A stretch of 64,000 bases of DNA from Paractinoplanes tereljensis (GCF_016862435.1 NZ_BOMY01000043.1:1-64000); one strand, 5' to 3'; numbered from the stretch's first letter, positions 33,483-44,143 are shown. The notes: generated by a model not told the origin, from the sequence alone. A program made the numbers and translations.

Positions 33483-34276
33483 TGCTTGAAGTATTGACCG
33501 GGATCGTGATGGGCGAGTCGGCTCGCTGGCATGAGGGGCAGCTCTGGTTCTGTGACTGGGGTGCCGGCGAGGTGATCCGGGTCGACGATTCGTCGCCGTC
33601 GGTGGTTTTTGGCGTGAATGGCATGCCGTTCTGCATCGACTGGCTGCCCGGCGGTGACCTGCTCCTGCTGGACGGGCCGCGGGCGCGGCTGTTGCGGGCT
33701 GGCAACCTCTATGCCGATTTGTCGGGCATAGACGGCAGCCATCCGTGGAACGACATCACCGTCGACTCCCGCGGCAACGCCTTCGTCAACAACATCGGCT
33801 ACGACTTCCCCAGCGGCCCGCCCGCGCCTGGGCTGATCGCCGTGGTGACCCCGTCCGGCGCCGTCCGCCAGGTGGCCGACGGCCTGGAATTCCCCAACGG
33901 CATGGCCGTGACCCCGGACGACCGCACGCTGATCGTCGCCGAGTCGCACGCTTCCCGGCTGACCGCTTTTGACATCGCCGACGACGGCTCGCTGACCAAC
34001 CGTCGGGTGTGGGCCGACCTCCCCGGCGTGGCCCCCGACGGCATCTGCGTAGACCAGTCGGGCGCGGTTTGGTACGCGGCCGTTCCCAACCAGCATTGCG
34101 CCCGGGTCCGCGAGGGCGGCGAGGTCCTGACGACGATCCCGCTGCCGGACGGCGCCTTCGACTGCGCCCTGACGGACGACGAGAAGACGCTGTACGCCCT
34201 GACCGCCGACTACTCAAACCCAGCCGCGATGTTCGGCGGCCGCACCGGCCGCTTGTTCGCCATCCCGCTGCCCTGA
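33482..34276 (+). CDS. SMP-30/gluconolactonase-family lactonase
   Basis: A 264-residue six-bladed propeller hydrolase. The four metal ligands of the family are recognisable: Glu in GESARWHEG, Asn in HPWNDITVD, Asn in EFPNGMAVT and Asp in VAPDGICVD. Such enzymes open sugar lactones or similar esters using Ca, Zn or Mg. It begins one base inside the stop of the preceding membrane protein, so the two are translationally coupled. Confidence 0.87.
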   Translation: MLEVLTGIVMGESARWHEGQLWFCDWGAGEVIRVDDSSPSVVFGVNGMPFCIDWLPGGDLLLLDGPRARLLRAGNLYADLSGIDGSHPWNDITVDSRGNAFVNNIGYDFPSGPPAPGLIAVVTPSGAVRQVADGLEFPNGMAVTPDDRTLIVAESHASRLTAFDIADDGSLTNRRVWADLPGVAPDGICVDQSGAVWYAAVPNQHCARVREGGEVLTTIPLPDGAFDCALTDDEKTLYALTADYSNPAAMFGGRTGRLFAIPLP

Positions 34277-34333
34277 TCCCGGCCTCTCCCGTCGCGCTGA
34301 TCGCGAGGGTGGGCCGCGCGTAGGGTCGCTGGT

Positions 34334-35695
34334 ATGAAGGAACTGCTCGACGGCCTGGACGTGGTTGACGACGCGGATGTGCTGGAGAGCCTCAGCCACG
34401 ACGACGCGGAGTGGGCGCCGTATGGGAAGGCTGTTGCGGCGGTGCGGCCTCGGAGCACCGAGGATGTTCGGCGGGTGGTGGCGGCCTGCGCTGAGCGACT
34501 GGTTCCGATCGTGCCGCGTGGGGCGGGGACCGGGCTGTCCGGTGGGGCCAATGCCGTTGACGGCGCGATGATCATCGACCTGTCCAAGATGAACCGGATT
34601 GTGGAGATCGACGTCGAGAACATGACCGCCACCGTGCAACCCGGTGTGGTCAACGACGATCTGAAGCGGGCGGTCGCCGAGCACGGTCTCTGGTATCCGC
34701 CCGATCCGGCCAGCGCGCCCTGGTCCACGATCGGCGGGAACGTGTCTACGAACGCCGGTGGGCTGTGCTGTTTGAAGTACGGCGTGACCCGGGACTACGT
34801 GCTCGGCATGGAGGTCGTGGTCGGCGGGCCGGCCGGGGAGTACGGCACGGTCGTGCGCCTTGGGCGCCGCACCACCAAAGGCGTTAGCGGCTATGACCTG
34901 GCCGGGCTGTTCACCGGGTCGGAGGGCACGTTCGGGGTGATCACTGAGATCACCGTACGGCTGCGGCCGGCTCGCCGGGAGGCGCCCAAGACCGTGGTGG
35001 GGGCGTTCGGCAGCGTGGTCGCGGCGGGTGAGGCGGTCGCGGCGGTGACCCGGGCCGGGCTGCTGCCGGCCGCCCTGGAACTGCTGGATCGCACCTGCTT
35101 GCGGGCGGTCGAGGAGTGGAAGCACCTGGGCCTGGAGTCGGACGCGGCCGCGTTGCTGCTGGCCCAGCTCGACACGCCGGGTGACGCCGAAGCGACCGCG
35201 GTGGCCGAGGTGTTCCGGGCGGCGGGCGCGCTCTGGGCCGAGCAGTCCACCGATGAGATCGAGGCCGAGGCGCTGTTCGCCGCGCGGCGGCTGGCTTACC
35301 CGGCGCTGGAGCGGCTCAGCCCGGTGCTGACCGAGGATGTCTGTGTGCCGCGGTCACGCGTACCGGAGATGTTGTCTTTGATTGAAGAGATCGCCGCCCG
35401 GCATGGCGCGACCATCGCGGTGATCGCGCATGCCGGCGACGGCAACCTGCACCCGCTGATCCTGGCCCCGGCCGGCGACGACGTCGCGAAGCGGGCGGCC
35501 CAGGGCGCGTTCGAGGACATGCTGAGCGCGGCCATCGCGATGGGCGGCACAGTCACCGGCGAGCACGGCGTGGGCTTGCTGAAACGGGCCGGCATGAAGC
35601 AGGAGCTGTCGCCGGGGGTGCTGGCCATGCAGGTAGCGGTCAAGCAGACCCTGGACCCGCTGAACCTCTTCAACCCCGGCAAGGTCGTCGGCTGA
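34334..35695 (+). CDS. FAD-linked oxidase, glycolate oxidase GlcD / D-lactate dehydrogenase type
   Basis: A 453-residue flavoenzyme of the VAO/PCMH group. The FAD pyrophosphate motif is IVPRGAGTGLSGGANA, with TIGGNVSTNAGGLCCLKYG and GVSGYDLAGLFTGSEGTFGV completing the PCMH domain. The C-terminal cap has VIAHAGDGNLHP and GTVTGEHGVGLLKR, the active-site His motifs of 2-hydroxyacid oxidases. It oxidises an alpha-hydroxy acid such as glycolate or D-lactate, feeding electrons to a membrane acceptor. TAGGGT lies seven bases before the ATG, consistent with leaderless transcription. The GlcE/GlcF partners are absent. Confidence 0.87.
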   Translation: MKELLDGLDVVDDADVLESLSHDDAEWAPYGKAVAAVRPRSTEDVRRVVAACAERLVPIVPRGAGTGLSGGANAVDGAMIIDLSKMNRIVEIDVENMTATVQPGVVNDDLKRAVAEHGLWYPPDPASAPWSTIGGNVSTNAGGLCCLKYGVTRDYVLGMEVVVGGPAGEYGTVVRLGRRTTKGVSGYDLAGLFTGSEGTFGVITEITVRLRPARREAPKTVVGAFGSVVAAGEAVAAVTRAGLLPAALELLDRTCLRAVEEWKHLGLESDAAALLLAQLDTPGDAEATAVAEVFRAAGALWAEQSTDEIEAEALFAARRLAYPALERLSPVLTEDVCVPRSRVPEMLSLIEEIAARHGATIAVIAHAGDGNLHPLILAPAGDDVAKRAAQGAFEDMLSAAIAMGGTVTGEHGVGLLKRAGMKQELSPGVLAMQVAVKQTLDPLNLFNPGKVVG

Positions 35696-35707
35696 AGGCC
35701 TGGCGGG

Positions 35708-36415
35708 TCAGTCGACGTCGAACGGGTCACGGCCAAGGGCCGTCTTGATCGCTTCCCGGAGCGAAATCAACGTGGCCGGAGTTGCCGTGTCCGCCTGGGT
35801 TTCGAGTTCGCGGGCGATCGCCCGCAGTTCGTCGGCGGAGGCTACGACTGAAGTTGCCTCCCCGCGAGGTGTGGACAGGACCAGGCCGGCCAGCGGACCC
35901 TGGCTGCTCACCGTCAGCATGGCCGTGTTGAGCGCCCGCTTGGCCGTCTCAACTTTCATGACCAGCCGCAGCGGGTCGCCCTTGATCGGCTGGAAGCCTC
36001 GTCGATGGTAATACGCTGCCACCTGGCTGTTGATCGCATCCACGACGATCAGCCGGCCGCCGGCCCGGACCGCGGCTTTGGTGATGATTTCCATGGCGTC
36101 GAGCAGAAGATCGTCGCTGAGGTGCTGCCCCTGGATGGACCGGTCCAGCGCGAATCGGGTCAGCAGGTAGGCGGGAACAATGCTGAAGCCACCCGCTTGG
36201 CCGCCGGTCAGCTCCGCCCGCTCAACCTGGGTCGGTGCGATCGAGTAGTAGGCGACCACATCGTCGCTGTCCTCCTCTGTCCAGACGTAGGTGCGGGAGG
36301 TGCCCGCGAGTTGGGCGCGGCGGGCGTGCCCGGTGAGCCACACGTTCAGAGAGGGCTCACCGCAGTCGAATCGGGCGAGCTCGTGATGATCTTCCAGTCG
36401 ACTGGAGAGAAACAC
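35708..36415 (-). CDS. GNAT acetyltransferase toxin with extra C-terminal domain
   Basis: A 235-residue protein beginning at GTG 36415, one base after the antitoxin stop. The first ~168 residues match TacT/AtaT-type toxins that acetylate aminoacyl-tRNA: HHELARFDCGEPSLNVWL, VVAYYSIAPTQVERAE, the acetyl-CoA loop region DRSIQGQHLSDDLL (Q/R-x-x-G-x-G/A variant), AAYYHRRGFQPIKGDPLRLV with the conserved Tyr. A tail of about 67 residues (TVSSQGPLAGLVLSTPRGEA, then a helical DELRAIARELE stretch) is not part of the usual toxin. The acetyl-CoA P-loop is degenerate, but that is often seen. Confidence 0.8.
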   Translation of the reverse strand: MFLSSRLEDHHELARFDCGEPSLNVWLTGHARRAQLAGTSRTYVWTEEDSDDVVAYYSIAPTQVERAELTGGQAGGFSIVPAYLLTRFALDRSIQGQHLSDDLLLDAMEIITKAAVRAGGRLIVVDAINSQVAAYYHRRGFQPIKGDPLRLVMKVETAKRALNTAMLTVSSQGPLAGLVLSTPRGEATSVVASADELRAIARELETQADTATPATLISLREAIKTALGRDPFDVD

Positions 36416-36416
36416 T

Positions 36417-36686
36417 TCACACCCGCCGGAAACGCCTGGGTCGGTTTGCGATCTCGGTGAGCATCGGCGCCTCGTCCGGCTCGTCGAGCGATGCGATGAG
36501 TAGATCGAATTGCTCCGCGGGCATGATCGTCCGATGGGCTCTGGCCAGGACCTTGTCTGCCTCGGCGCGAGCTGACCGCACGACAAATGCGGACACGGGC
36601 TCGCCCAGGAGCTCCGCCGCTTCCGAGATGCGTGACTTGCTCGCCTCGTCGGCTCGCACCTCGATGCGCTCAGTCTTGGGGCTCAT
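36417..36686 (-). CDS. DUF1778 ribbon-helix-helix antitoxin
   Basis: An 89-residue antitoxin. KTERIEVRADEASKSRISEA is the N-terminal DNA-binding ribbon-helix, and AELLGEPVSAFVVRSARAEA the second helix pair, as in TacA-type DUF1778 proteins; the C-terminal arm (LLIASLDEPDEAPMLTEIA) would wrap the toxin. ATG 36686 is preferred because GGAG lies six bases upstream; ATG 36698 has no site. It is the first gene of a two-gene operon and probably represses it together with the toxin. Confidence 0.88.
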   Translation of the reverse strand: MSPKTERIEVRADEASKSRISEAAELLGEPVSAFVVRSARAEADKVLARAHRTIMPAEQFDLLIASLDEPDEAPMLTEIANRPRRFRRV

Positions 36687-36718
36687 CTGAGACTCCATCC
36701 GTCAGCGGTGTGCCGGTC

Positions 36719-36740
36719 CACCGTACGGCGAATGTACGGC
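36719..36740. promoter_or_regulatory. Inverted repeat upstream of toxin-antitoxin operon
   Basis: CCGTAC (36721-36726) and GTACGG (36734-36739) form an inverted repeat with seven bases between arms, 35 bases upstream of the antitoxin ATG. Position and symmetry fit an autoregulatory ribbon-helix-helix operator. Confidence 0.55.
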
Positions 36741-36761
36741 ACCGCCAACTGAATACGGGGC

Positions 36762-38429
<1,668 letters not shown>

Positions 38430-38499
38430 GACGGGCAAGCCTAGGACAGCGGCATAGGGAGATGCGAACCGCTCCCGCCGTGCCCACATACCAGTTCGG

Positions 38500-39801
38500 T
38501 CAAGCAAACGGCAGGTAGGCCATGTCGCGGCCGTCGACGACGATCATTCCGCCTGTTCCGGTGGCGAAAATCTTGGCATTCGTCCGAACCTCGACCAGGA
38601 CTCGGCCGCTGGACGGGGACAGTGCGGCGACCCGGCTGGGCTTCGGGGTGGCGATCACCACAGCGTTCGGGGTGATGGCCACCGAGCCGGTGCCGGCCCG
38701 GGTCCAGGACACCGATCCGCGGGACAGGGCCAGGCCGCGCAACGAGGAGCCGGCGCGGATCACCGCGTACGAGTCGTTCACCGCCTGCACCTCCTCGCCC
38801 TTCGCGCCGTGCCAGAGGATCCGGCCGTCGTGGGCGGCGATGAGCTCCTGCCGGCCGACCGGGTCGACGCCGAGCACCACGTCCTCGCCGCCGGCCGGAT
38901 CGCGGTCCTGCTTGCAGCCGGACCCGTTGCCTGCGGTCCGCAGGTTGAGCCCGTCGCGCTTCCAGACCGTGCCGCCGCCGGGCGGATCGCTGGCGACCAC
39001 GCCGAAATAGCAGGTGCCGTCGGCGGACGTGGCGGTGACGGTGAGGACCCGGCCACCGGCGACGGCCACCCGCTGGTCGGCGGCCGGTTCGGCGGTCTGC
39101 ACGAGTTTGCCGGTGGCGGTGTCGATGATCCGGATCTTGCCGTCGTCGGGCAGCCCGATCAGCGACGGCATCTGGCGGGGGCCGGCCACGTCGTCGTCGA
39201 TGCCGTTCGCGGTCATCGGCTTGGTGTCGGGCAGGTCGGGGTTGGCGGCGTCGAGCACGAACCCGATGCCGCCGGTGCCGACCCGCCAGCGGACGTTGCC
39301 GCGGGTGTCCCAGGCGGTCAGTTCGCAGTCGCTGCCCTTGCCGCAGCGCAGGTCGAGGATGCCGGTGCGGTAGGTCCAGACCGCGGTGGCCTCGGTGTCG
39401 GCCCGCCGGACGGCCCCGCTGCGCGGGTCGAGGACCTGGTAACCCTTGGTGAGCAGGCGGCCGGTGACCACCACCGCGTCGTTGCCGTCGCCGGCCACCG
39501 CGGCCCAGTCGGCGTCGCTGCCCCACAGCTTGATGCCGGCGGTGAGGCCGTACGCCTCGATCGAGGTGCGGTATTCGACGATCACCGCGTCGCCGGCGAT
39601 GGTGACGCTCTGCGGGCTGCCGCCGATGGTGCTCTGCCAGCGGGCCACGCCCTCGGCGATCGGCGCGGTGGTGTTGAACCAGGCCCACCACTTGGGCCAG
39701 GGGTTCCAGGTGTGGGTGGTGGCCAGCACGACCAGGACCACGACGACGGAGATCAGCATGTACCCCCCGCGGGAGCCACCACCCGACGCCATGGGCGACA
39801 C
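38500..39801 (-). CDS. Membrane-anchored PQQ-like beta-propeller protein
   Basis: A 433-residue protein; GTG 39801 or ATG 39792 are possible starts. One helix near the N-terminus (YMLISVVVVLVVLATTHTW) anchors an outer domain of repeated strands (AVIVEYRTSIEAYGLTAGIK, YQVLDPRSGAVRRADTEA, IRIIDTATGKLVQTAEP, ELIAAHDGRILWHGAKG, VAALSPSSGRVLVEVRT) typical of WD40/PQQ-like propellers. Four to five cysteines may form disulfides. Similar proteins occur at 32.3 and 62.2 kb. No ligand can be inferred. Confidence 0.72.
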   Translation of the reverse strand: MSPMASGGGSRGGYMLISVVVVLVVLATTHTWNPWPKWWAWFNTTAPIAEGVARWQSTIGGSPQSVTIAGDAVIVEYRTSIEAYGLTAGIKLWGSDADWAAVAGDGNDAVVVTGRLLTKGYQVLDPRSGAVRRADTEATAVWTYRTGILDLRCGKGSDCELTAWDTRGNVRWRVGTGGIGFVLDAANPDLPDTKPMTANGIDDDVAGPRQMPSLIGLPDDGKIRIIDTATGKLVQTAEPAADQRVAVAGGRVLTVTATSADGTCYFGVVASDPPGGGTVWKRDGLNLRTAGNGSGCKQDRDPAGGEDVVLGVDPVGRQELIAAHDGRILWHGAKGEEVQAVNDSYAVIRAGSSLRGLALSRGSVSWTRAGTGSVAITPNAVVIATPKPSRVAALSPSSGRVLVEVRTNAKIFATGTGGMIVVDGRDMAYLPFA

Positions 39802-39855
39802 GCTAACTAGATCAATCCCTCGAACGAGGGATCACGATTTGCCCGTGTCGATGGC

Positions 39856-40341
39856 TTATGCGAGAGATGCGGCCTTCACCAGTGGGAGGGTGCGGTAATG
39901 GATCAGCTCGGCCAGGGCGATGATCGTATGCGCCCGGACGATGCCCTCGTAGCCGACGATCTGGTCGATCACCCGCTGCAGGTCGGCGTTGGACCGGGCC
40001 ACGATCCGGCACAGCACGTCGCCGCTGCCGGTGATCGTGTGCGCTTCCAGGACCTCGGGGATGTCGGCCAGGTGGGCGGCGACCGCGGTATGCCCGTACC
40101 GCTGGCTGATTTCCAAGGTCACGAAGCTCATCACCCCGAAGCCGATGGCTTCGGGAATGACCTCGGGCCCGAAGCTTTTGATCGCGCCGCGCGCGATCAG
40201 TTTGTCCAGCCGGGCCTGGACGGTCCCGCGCGCGACGACCAACCGCCGAGACAATTCGAGTACGCCGATGCGCGGCTCGACCGCAAGCATTTCCACCAGC
40301 CGCGCGTCGAGAGCGTCGAGCTGGACAGATTGCATAGTCAT
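39856..40341 (-). CDS. Lrp/AsnC-family transcriptional regulator
   Basis: A 161-residue feast/famine regulator. The N-terminal helix-turn-helix reads LDALDARLVEMLAVEPRIGV then LELSRRLVVARGTVQARLDKL; the C-terminal RAM (effector-binding) domain reads VMSFVTLEISQRYGHTAVAA, VLEAHTITGSGDVLCRIVAR and VIDQIVGYEGIVRAHTIIAL. It diverges from the HPP dioxygenase gene across about 88 bases, a typical layout for a local regulator responding to an aromatic amino acid. Start ATG 40341 or 40335. Confidence 0.9.
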   Translation of the reverse strand: MTMQSVQLDALDARLVEMLAVEPRIGVLELSRRLVVARGTVQARLDKLIARGAIKSFGPEVIPEAIGFGVMSFVTLEISQRYGHTAVAAHLADIPEVLEAHTITGSGDVLCRIVARSNADLQRVIDQIVGYEGIVRAHTIIALAELIHYRTLPLVKAASLA

Positions 40342-40429
40342 AACCGGAAGCTACCGTACGAGTTGCGCAGACTGCTCAGCGTAAATCTCGACAGTTGCCC
40401 ACTCTTTGGCGCGAGGGCAGCCTCACTTC

Positions 40430-41560
40430 ATGACGCAGATGATGGAAAGTGAGACCCGCCAAGCCGACGTCTTCCCCGTCAAGGGCGTCGACTACCTGCA
40501 GTTCCTGGTGGGCAACGCCAAGCAGGCCGCCCACTACTACTCCACCGCCTTCGGGATGACCTGTGTCGCCTACCGGGGCCCGGAGAACGGCTATCGCGAC
40601 CACGCGGAATATGTGCTGGTCAGCGGCTCGGCCCGGTTCCTGATCACCGGTGCGGTGCACGTCGGGGCGCCCGGCGCCGACCACGTCACCAAGCACAGCG
40701 ACGGCATCTACGACATCGCCCTCGAGGTGCCCGACGTCGACGCCGCCTACCGGCACGCGATCGGCGCCGGCGCCCGCGGTGTCACCGAGCCGCACGACGT
40801 CACCGACACGCACGGCACGGTCCGGATCGCGGCCATCGCCACCTACGGCGACACCATCCACTCGCTTGTCGACCGGTCGAAGTACGACGGCCCGTTCCTG
40901 CCCGGCTTCGTGTCCCGCGAGCCGATCGGCACCCCGCCCGCGAAGCGTTACTTCCAGGCCGTCGACCACGTGGTCGGCAACGTCGAGCTCGGCAAGATGG
41001 ACGAGTGGGTCGAGTTCTACGGCCGGGTCATGGGCTTCACCAACATGGCCGAGTTCATCGGCGACGACATCGCCACCGATTACTCGGCGCTGATGTCCAA
41101 GGTCGTGGCGGACGGTCACCGCAAGGTCAAGTTCCCGCTGAACGAGCCGGCCGCCGCCAAGCGCAAAAGCCAAATTGACGAGTACCTGGAGTTCTACGGC
41201 GGCCCGGGCGCGCAGCACATCGCGATCGCCACCAACGACATCATCCGCAGCGTGGACGCCATGCGGGCAGCCGGCGTCGAGTTCCTGGACACGCCGGACT
41301 CGTACTACGACGACCCTTCGTTGCGGGCCAGGATCGGTGAGGTGCGGGCGCCGATCGAGGAGCTGAAGAAGCGGAAGATCCTGGTCGACCGGGACGAGGA
41401 CGGTTACCTGCTGCAGATCTTCACGAAGCCGGTGCAGGACCGGCCGACGGTGTTCTTCGAGCTGATCGAGCGGCACGGGTCGCTCGGCTTCGGCAAGGGC
41501 AACTTCAAGGCGCTCTTCGAGGCGATCGAGCGGGAACAAGAACTGCGCGGGAATCTGTAA
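40430..41560 (+). CDS. hppD: 4-Hydroxyphenylpyruvate dioxygenase
   Basis: A 376-residue non-haem Fe(II) enzyme converting 4-hydroxyphenylpyruvate to homogentisate. It has two vicinal-oxygen-chelate domains; the iron ligands are the His of AVDHVVGNV, the His of GAQHIAIAT and the Glu of FFELIER. The C-terminal helix GFGKGNFKALFEAIEREQ gates the active site. ATG 40430 is chosen; nearby in-frame ATGs at 40439 and 40442 are alternatives. It is probably controlled by the divergent Lrp-type gene. Fumarylacetoacetase of the same pathway is at 30.7 kb. Confidence 0.95.
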   Translation: MTQMMESETRQADVFPVKGVDYLQFLVGNAKQAAHYYSTAFGMTCVAYRGPENGYRDHAEYVLVSGSARFLITGAVHVGAPGADHVTKHSDGIYDIALEVPDVDAAYRHAIGAGARGVTEPHDVTDTHGTVRIAAIATYGDTIHSLVDRSKYDGPFLPGFVSREPIGTPPAKRYFQAVDHVVGNVELGKMDEWVEFYGRVMGFTNMAEFIGDDIATDYSALMSKVVADGHRKVKFPLNEPAAAKRKSQIDEYLEFYGGPGAQHIAIATNDIIRSVDAMRAAGVEFLDTPDSYYDDPSLRARIGEVRAPIEELKKRKILVDRDEDGYLLQIFTKPVQDRPTVFFELIERHGSLGFGKGNFKALFEAIEREQELRGNL

Positions 41561-41571
41561 CACTGCTCCGC

Positions 41572-42141
41572 GTGACCTACCCGCCCCTTCCGCCGGGTTA
41601 CTTCTACGTTCCCGTGCGCCCGCCGGTGCCGACCAGCCCCGGCGGGCTGCCGCTCGCCGACTTCGGTACGCGGCTGGCCGCGTACATCATCGACGTGGCC
41701 GTCCTCTCGCTGGTCGCGGTCGTGTTCGCCGTACCCGCGTTCTTCGTGCTCTTCACCTCGCTGCCGGACCCGGAGCAATTCGCGTACGACGACGGCCCGA
41801 GCCGGATGTTCTCCGAGTTTCTGGTGCCCATCCTGCTGTTCGAGCTGGTCCTCTACGTCGCCGTGCTGATCCTGTACTACCTGTACGTGGTCGAGTACAT
41901 GCACCGCAGCGGCCAGACGATCGGCAAGAAGGCGATGAAGATCCGGGTCATCCCGCTCGATCCGGGCAAGCGCCTCACCCGGGGCATGGCCGCCAAGCGG
42001 TACCTCATCGAGTACGGCTGCGGCACCTTCGTTCCGTTCTTCAGCTACGTCGACGGATTGTGGCAACTCTGGGACAAGCCCTACCAGCAGGCACTGCACG
42101 ACAAGGTGGCACAGACCGTGGTGGTTAAGGTTTCCCCATGA
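41572..42141 (+). CDS. RDD-family membrane protein
   Basis: A 189-residue protein. A Pro-rich start (TYPPLPPGYFYVPVRPPVPT) is followed by the RDD domain: the namesake Arg and Asp appear in FGTRLAAYIIDVAVLSL, with membrane helices about residues 40-63, 84-105, and the conserved GQTIGKKAMKIRVIP between. A final helix region ends with the HDKVAQTVVVK motif common in RDD proteins. RDD proteins are linked to Na/H exchange in some bacteria, but the role here is unknown. It overlaps the next RDD gene by four bases. Confidence 0.83.
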   Translation: MTYPPLPPGYFYVPVRPPVPTSPGGLPLADFGTRLAAYIIDVAVLSLVAVVFAVPAFFVLFTSLPDPEQFAYDDGPSRMFSEFLVPILLFELVLYVAVLILYYLYVVEYMHRSGQTIGKKAMKIRVIPLDPGKRLTRGMAAKRYLIEYGCGTFVPFFSYVDGLWQLWDKPYQQALHDKVAQTVVVKVSP

Positions 42142-43076
42142 GCTCGTTGCCCGCCGGCTGGTACAAGGATCCGGCCGACCCCGTGACCCAGCGCTACTGG
42201 GACGGTGAGGGCTGGATCGGCAAGGCCATCCCGGCCGACGCGGTCCCGCCGGACGGACCGCCTCCGGTCGAGGAGGAGGAGCCGCCACCGGCCCCCGCGC
42301 CCGAGCCGGCCTCCCCGGCGGCCGCGACCCCGCCACCGCCGCCGCCGGCCTGGATGCCACAGCAGCAGCAGGCGCCGCCGGGCTGGGGTCCGATGCCGCC
42401 TCCGCCGCCAGGATGGCAGCCGCCTCCTGGCGCGCCACCACCGCCGGCTGGCTGGCAGTACACCCCATACCCGGTTGAGGCTCGGCCGCACGGCTTCGCG
42501 CTGGCCGGGCTCGGTCCGCGGCTGGCCGCCCGGCTGCTCGACATCCTCGCCGTCCTGCTGCTCAACATCGTGGTCAACGGCTACTTCGCCTACCAGTTCT
42601 GGCAGGAGTTCCTGCCGGCCTGGCGGGCGAGCCAGGACTCGATCGCGAACGGTGGCAGCCCCTTCGACGTGCCGGCCGCGTCCGGTCGCACCGACTCGCT
42701 GCTCTGGATCATGCTGATCGTCGCGACCCTGCTCTGGCTGGTCTACGAGGCGCCCTCCACCGCGACCACCGGGCAGACCCTCGGCAAACGCGTGATGCGG
42801 ATCAAGGTGGTCGCGATCGAGAACACCGAGCCGCTCGGCTTCGGCCGGGCCTTCGGCCGGTGGGCCCGGCTCGGGCTGTGGACCCCGGCCTGGGGCTGTG
42901 CCGGCTTCGGCCTGGTCATGCAGTTCGTCGACTCGATCTCGCCGCTGTTCGACCAGAAGTTGCGGCAGGCGTTCCACGACAAGACGGCGCGCACGGTCGT
43001 GGTCGCGCTGCCACCCGACTACGAGCAAGCGGCTACCCGGAAGGACAACACCGATGACTCGGCTCACTCGCGCTGA
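42138..43076 (+). CDS. RDD-family membrane protein with DUF2510 and proline-rich N-terminus
   Basis: A 312-residue paralogue of the preceding protein. The N-terminal LPAGWYKDPADPVTQRYWDG is a DUF2510 (WW-like) module. A run of about 95 residues dominated by Pro, Ala, Gln and Gly follows, then the RDD domain: LGPRLAARLLDILAVLLLNI, a second helix near residues 195-210, GQTLGKRVMRIKVVAIE and FHDKTARTVVVALP. A tandem RDD pair may form a heterodimer. The 3' end overlaps hisC by 23 bases. Confidence 0.83.
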   Translation: MSSLPAGWYKDPADPVTQRYWDGEGWIGKAIPADAVPPDGPPPVEEEEPPPAPAPEPASPAAATPPPPPPAWMPQQQQAPPGWGPMPPPPPGWQPPPGAPPPPAGWQYTPYPVEARPHGFALAGLGPRLAARLLDILAVLLLNIVVNGYFAYQFWQEFLPAWRASQDSIANGGSPFDVPAASGRTDSLLWIMLIVATLLWLVYEAPSTATTGQTLGKRVMRIKVVAIENTEPLGFGRAFGRWARLGLWTPAWGCAGFGLVMQFVDSISPLFDQKLRQAFHDKTARTVVVALPPDYEQAATRKDNTDDSAHSR

Positions 43077-44142
43077 CCTGGACAGCCTCCCGGCCTATGT
43101 GCCCGGTCGCAGCCTCGCCGACCTCACCCGGGAGCTGGGTATCGCCGAGGCGATCAAGCTCGCCAGCAACGAGGTTCCGTACGGTCCGCTGCCCGGTGTG
43201 GTCGAGGCCGTCACCGAGGCGATGACGCAGTCGCACCGCTACCCGGACATGGGCGTGCTGGCGCTGCGTGACGCGCTCGCCGCACGCTTCGGAGTCAGCG
43301 CCGACCGGATCGTCACCGGCTGTGGTTCGGTCGCCCTGGCCGAGATCCTGGTGAAGGCGACCTGCCTGCCCGGCGACGAGATGGTCTATTCGTGGCGCTC
43401 GTTCGAGGCGTACCCGATCATCTCGGCCGGGGTGGGCGCGACAAGCGTGCGGGTGCCGAACACCGCCGCGCACGGCCATGACCTGCCGGCCATGGCCGAC
43501 GCCATCACCGACCGCACCCGCCTGGTGGTCGTCTGCAACCCCAACAACCCGACGGGTACGGCGGTGCGCAAGGCCGAGCTCGACCGCTTCCTCGCCGACG
43601 TGCCGTCCGACGTGCTGGTGGTGCTCGACGAGGCGTACCGGGAACTGGTCACCGACCCGGACGTGCCGGACGCGATCGACACGTACGCCGGCCGCCCCAA
43701 CGTGGTCGTGCTGCGCACCATGTCCAAGGCCTGGGGCCTGGCCGGCCTGCGGATGGGCTATCTGGTGGCACAGCCCGAGGTGGCCGCGGCCATCCGCAAG
43801 GTGCTCACCCCGTTCTCCACCAGCCTGGTCGCGCAGGCCGCCGCGCTCGCCGCCCTCCAGCAGGAGGACGAGGTCAAGCGCCGGTGCGCGCTCGTGGTCA
43901 CCGAGCGAGCCCGGGTCACCGAGGCGTTGCGCAAGCTCAACGTGGAGGTTCCGGAGAGCCAGGCCAACTTCGTCTGGCTGCCGCTGGGCGACAAATCCGC
44001 GCCCTTCGGCGCGGCCTGCGAGGGGCGCGGCGTCATCGTGCGCCCGTTCCAGCCCGATGGCGTACGGGTGACCATCGGCACGCCGGAGGAGAACGACGCG
44101 TTCCTGGCCGCCGCCGAGTTCGCCCTCGACCAGCTCGGTTAG
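43054..44142 (+). CDS. hisC: Histidinol-phosphate / aromatic aminotransferase (HisC family)
   Basis: A 362-residue fold-type I PLP enzyme. ATG 43054 has AAGGA eight bases upstream. Motifs: IKLASNEVPYGPLPGV, the substrate-loop RYPDMGVLALRDALA, VVCNPNNPTGTAV, VLDEAYRELV (PLP-ring Asp) and TMSKAWGLAGLRMGY with the Schiff-base Lys. HisC and aromatic aminotransferases (Pat) are hard to separate. The gene is outside a histidine operon and close to HPP dioxygenase, so tyrosine transamination is a real alternative. The start lies 23 bases inside the RDD gene. Confidence 0.85.
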   Translation: MTRLTRADLDSLPAYVPGRSLADLTRELGIAEAIKLASNEVPYGPLPGVVEAVTEAMTQSHRYPDMGVLALRDALAARFGVSADRIVTGCGSVALAEILVKATCLPGDEMVYSWRSFEAYPIISAGVGATSVRVPNTAAHGHDLPAMADAITDRTRLVVVCNPNNPTGTAVRKAELDRFLADVPSDVLVVLDEAYRELVTDPDVPDAIDTYAGRPNVVVLRTMSKAWGLAGLRMGYLVAQPEVAAAIRKVLTPFSTSLVAQAAALAALQQEDEVKRRCALVVTERARVTEALRKLNVEVPESQANFVWLPLGDKSAPFGAACEGRGVIVRPFQPDGVRVTIGTPEENDAFLAAAEFALDQLG

Positions 44143-44143
44143 G

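Noticed and set aside
40342..40429. A specific -35/-10 pair for HPP dioxygenase
   Set aside because: TTGCGC and TAAATC are present but only 13 bases apart, so no promoter call was made.
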